From an uncultured Clostridia bacterium (GTDB taxonomy: Bacteria; Bacillota; Clostridia; Oscillospirales; Oscillospiraceae): a stretch of DNA of 7,130 bases. Numbering within the stretch: the first letter of the stretch is position 1; each line of letters opens with the position of its first letter. The position numbers were made by a program, and so were the translations under genes. Under the pieces are notes generated by a model that did not search any database, had not been told where the DNA came from, and saw nothing but the letters and a program-made list of their open reading frames with translations. Below, piece by piece: positions 4,769-7,130 of this stretch. The stretch is from NCBI GenBank assembly GCA_947169005.1, contig CAMVOG010000126.1, positions 1 to 7,130 on the forward strand, read 5' to 3'.

Positions 4769-6364
4769 ATGTCAGATGAAAAAAACGAACGCTCCGAGCG
4801 GGGGGAAAAGCGCCCCTCCAAGGGGAAGGCACTGTTCGAGCAGCTCCTGCTGAGCCTGGATGGGGAGCCGCCGGAGGGGACCGAGCCCGCCCCGCCGGAG
4901 GCGGAGCCTGCGCAGGCGGAAGCGTCCCCCGCGCCCGACGCAGGTGAGGAGAGCCCCGCCGAAGAGGCTGAGGAGGAGAGCCCGGAGATCATCAGCGACG
5001 AGGAGCTTCGCCGCATCCTGGAGGGGGAGCCTCCGGCGCCCCCGGAGGAAGAGGCCAAGCTCTGGCTGGCCCATCCCATCCCCGCCGAGGAAGAGGAGGC
5101 TCTGGCCCAGATCTTCAAGGACGAGCCCGCCTCCCCCGACGAGGGGACCAAGGTTTTCGGCGGAGAGCCCCCGAAGAGCGAGGAGCCGCCCGCCGAGGAA
5201 GCCCCGTCGGAGCCGGAGAGCCCGGAGCAGCCGGAAGAGGAGTCGCCGAGCGAGGAGGAGCCCGAGGACGGGGAGGACGACGGCTACGAGGCCCGGGACT
5301 ACCGCCCCTTCCGCCGCCGCCGCAATTATCGCACGGGCTGCATGGGCGGCATCATGTATTTCGCCATGATCGCCTGCATCAGCATCATCCTGGCCGCCGT
5401 GCTGTGGCTGGCCGCCAACGACGTGCTGAGCCTCAATAAGAAAGAGGTCGTTGCGGAGATCACCATCTCCGAGGACTTCACCATCGACCAGGTGGCCCGG
5501 CAGCTCAAGGACGCGGGCATCATCAATTACCCGGCTCTCTTCAAGTTCTATTCCGGCTTTTCTCACGCGGAGGAGCAGATCGAGCCCGGCACCTATACCA
5601 TCAGCTCCAAGCTGGACTACCGCGCCATCGTCACCGACCTGCAGGAGGGCGCCGTGACTCTCTCCACCGTGGAGGTCACGATCACCGAGGGCAAGACGCT
5701 GCTGCAGACCTTTGAGCTTTTGGAGGAAAACGGCGTCTGCTCGGTGGAGGATCTGATGAGCTGCGCCGCGGAATTTGACTTCGACTATGAGTTCCTGGAG
5801 GGCCTGGAGCCCGGGGACGCCAACCGCCTGGAAGGCTACCTTTTCCCGGATACCTATGAGTTTTATGAAAATTCCTCTCCCGAGCGGGCCATCAAAAAGT
5901 TCCTGGATAACTTCAAGAGCAAGGTCACGGAGGAAATGTTCCTGACCGCCGCTCAGATGGGCCGGGACTTCAACGAGGTGCTCACCGTTGCTTCCCTGAT
6001 CGAAAAGGAGGCCGCCTCGGACGCGGAGCGCTCCACCATTTCCTCGGTTATCTACAACCGCCTGGCCAGCCCCGACTTCCCCTATCTGAATATCGACGCC
6101 ACCGTGCTGTACGCCCTGGGGGAGCATAAGGAGAAGCTGACCTACGAGGACCTGCAGATCGACAGCCCCTATAACACGTACCTGTACCAGGGGCTCCCGC
6201 CGGGACCCATCTGCAGCCCCGGCCTCACCTCCATCCGCGCCGCCCTCGGCCCGGAGGAAACCAACTATTACTATTACGCGCTGCAGACGGACGGCTTGCA
6301 CGCCTTCTTCAGCTCGAAATATGAATTTGACCAGTTTATCAACAGCTCTGCCTTCGGCGGCTGA
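4769..6364 (+). CDS. mltG: Endolytic murein transglycosylase MltG (YceG-like)
   Basis: MltG cuts nascent glycan strands inside the chain at the outer face of the membrane and is thought to set where elongation ends. The 531-residue product (ATG at 4769) has three parts. Residues 1-178 are a cytoplasmic, disordered-looking tail very rich in Glu, Pro, Ala and Ser, which makes it much longer than the roughly 340-residue E. coli protein. Residues 179-190 are basic, and a single transmembrane helix spans about 194-216, which gives an N-in topology. The YceG domain follows, with the LysM-like part at about 225-330, LEGYLFPDTYEF, then VASLIEKEAASDAER carrying the probable catalytic Glu412, then VIYNRL, DATVLYALGE, and SPYNTYLYQGLPPGPI leading to SPGL. 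The TM-flanking sequence style is typical of Clostridia. The stop is 20 bases before alaS, so the two are probably co-transcribed. The family call is very secure. Confidence 0.95.
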   Translation: MSDEKNERSERGEKRPSKGKALFEQLLLSLDGEPPEGTEPAPPEAEPAQAEASPAPDAGEESPAEEAEEESPEIISDEELRRILEGEPPAPPEEEAKLWLAHPIPAEEEEALAQIFKDEPASPDEGTKVFGGEPPKSEEPPAEEAPSEPESPEQPEEESPSEEEPEDGEDDGYEARDYRPFRRRRNYRTGCMGGIMYFAMIACISIILAAVLWLAANDVLSLNKKEVVAEITISEDFTIDQVARQLKDAGIINYPALFKFYSGFSHAEEQIEPGTYTISSKLDYRAIVTDLQEGAVTLSTVEVTITEGKTLLQTFELLEENGVCSVEDLMSCAAEFDFDYEFLEGLEPGDANRLEGYLFPDTYEFYENSSPERAIKKFLDNFKSKVTEEMFLTAAQMGRDFNEVLTVASLIEKEAASDAERSTISSVIYNRLASPDFPYLNIDATVLYALGEHKEKLTYEDLQIDSPYNTYLYQGLPPGPICSPGLTSIRAALGPEETNYYYYALQTDGLHAFFSSKYEFDQFINSSAFGG

Positions 6365-6384
6365 GACTTAGGAGGAACCCTGTC

Positions 6385-7130
<746 letters not shown>

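Noticed and set aside
4772..6301. Long open frame on the minus strand opposite mltG (509 codons)
   Set aside because: The composition is Leu/Gly/Arg-rich with no domain, produced by codon bias of mltG.
6365..6384. T-box upstream of alaS
   Set aside because: The gap is 20 bases and holds only the ribosome site.

Overview
The window is a GC-rich stretch of a bacterial chromosome carrying mostly housekeeping genes, all on the + strand apart from one doubtful small frame. The gene set and protein styles point to a Gram-positive Clostridia member, most likely Oscillospiraceae/Oscillospirales. The clues are purine-rich AGGAGG-type ribosome sites, TTG and GTG starts, a Firmicutes-type sirtuin, a TagA/WecG/CpsF glycosyltransferase, an MltG with a long acidic cytoplasmic N-terminus, and an AlaRS with a Cys-rich insert. 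This placement is inference from protein style, not a database match.

Layout. Bases 2-394 are the 3' end of a metallophosphoesterase gene. Bases 395-767 hold no gene. They contain a hexamer array, a hairpin terminator, a heptamer array (CTGAGTC type) and a good sigma-A-like promoter for guaB. Bases 768-3709 are a tight three-gene run: guaB (IMP dehydrogenase), a sirtuin deacylase whose ribosome site abuts the guaB stop, and a TagA-like glycosyltransferase. Bases 3704-3774 are two back-to-back 7-bp repeat arrays, the first of which contains the tagA stop codon. Bases 3788-4465 are a thymidylate kinase. Bases 4466-4768 are a GC-rich gap with a textbook minus-strand terminator, a possible minus-strand Cys/Gly/Asn-rich small protein of unknown function and a strong hairpin. 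Bases 4769-6364 are mltG (endolytic murein transglycosylase). Bases 6385-7130 are the first 248 codons of alaS, which runs off the window.

How the genes fit together. guaB and tmk supply nucleotides (GMP and dTDP branches). tagA and mltG act on the cell envelope. alaS serves translation. guaB and the sirtuin both use NAD+ and are probably co-transcribed. The parts not explained by known families are the short tandem arrays sharing a CT(G/T/A)AGT core, the minus-strand Cys-rich frame with its terminator, and the repeated short motif in the MltG N-terminal tail. I see no mobile element, CRISPR array, tRNA or rRNA, and no convincing undescribed multi-gene system.
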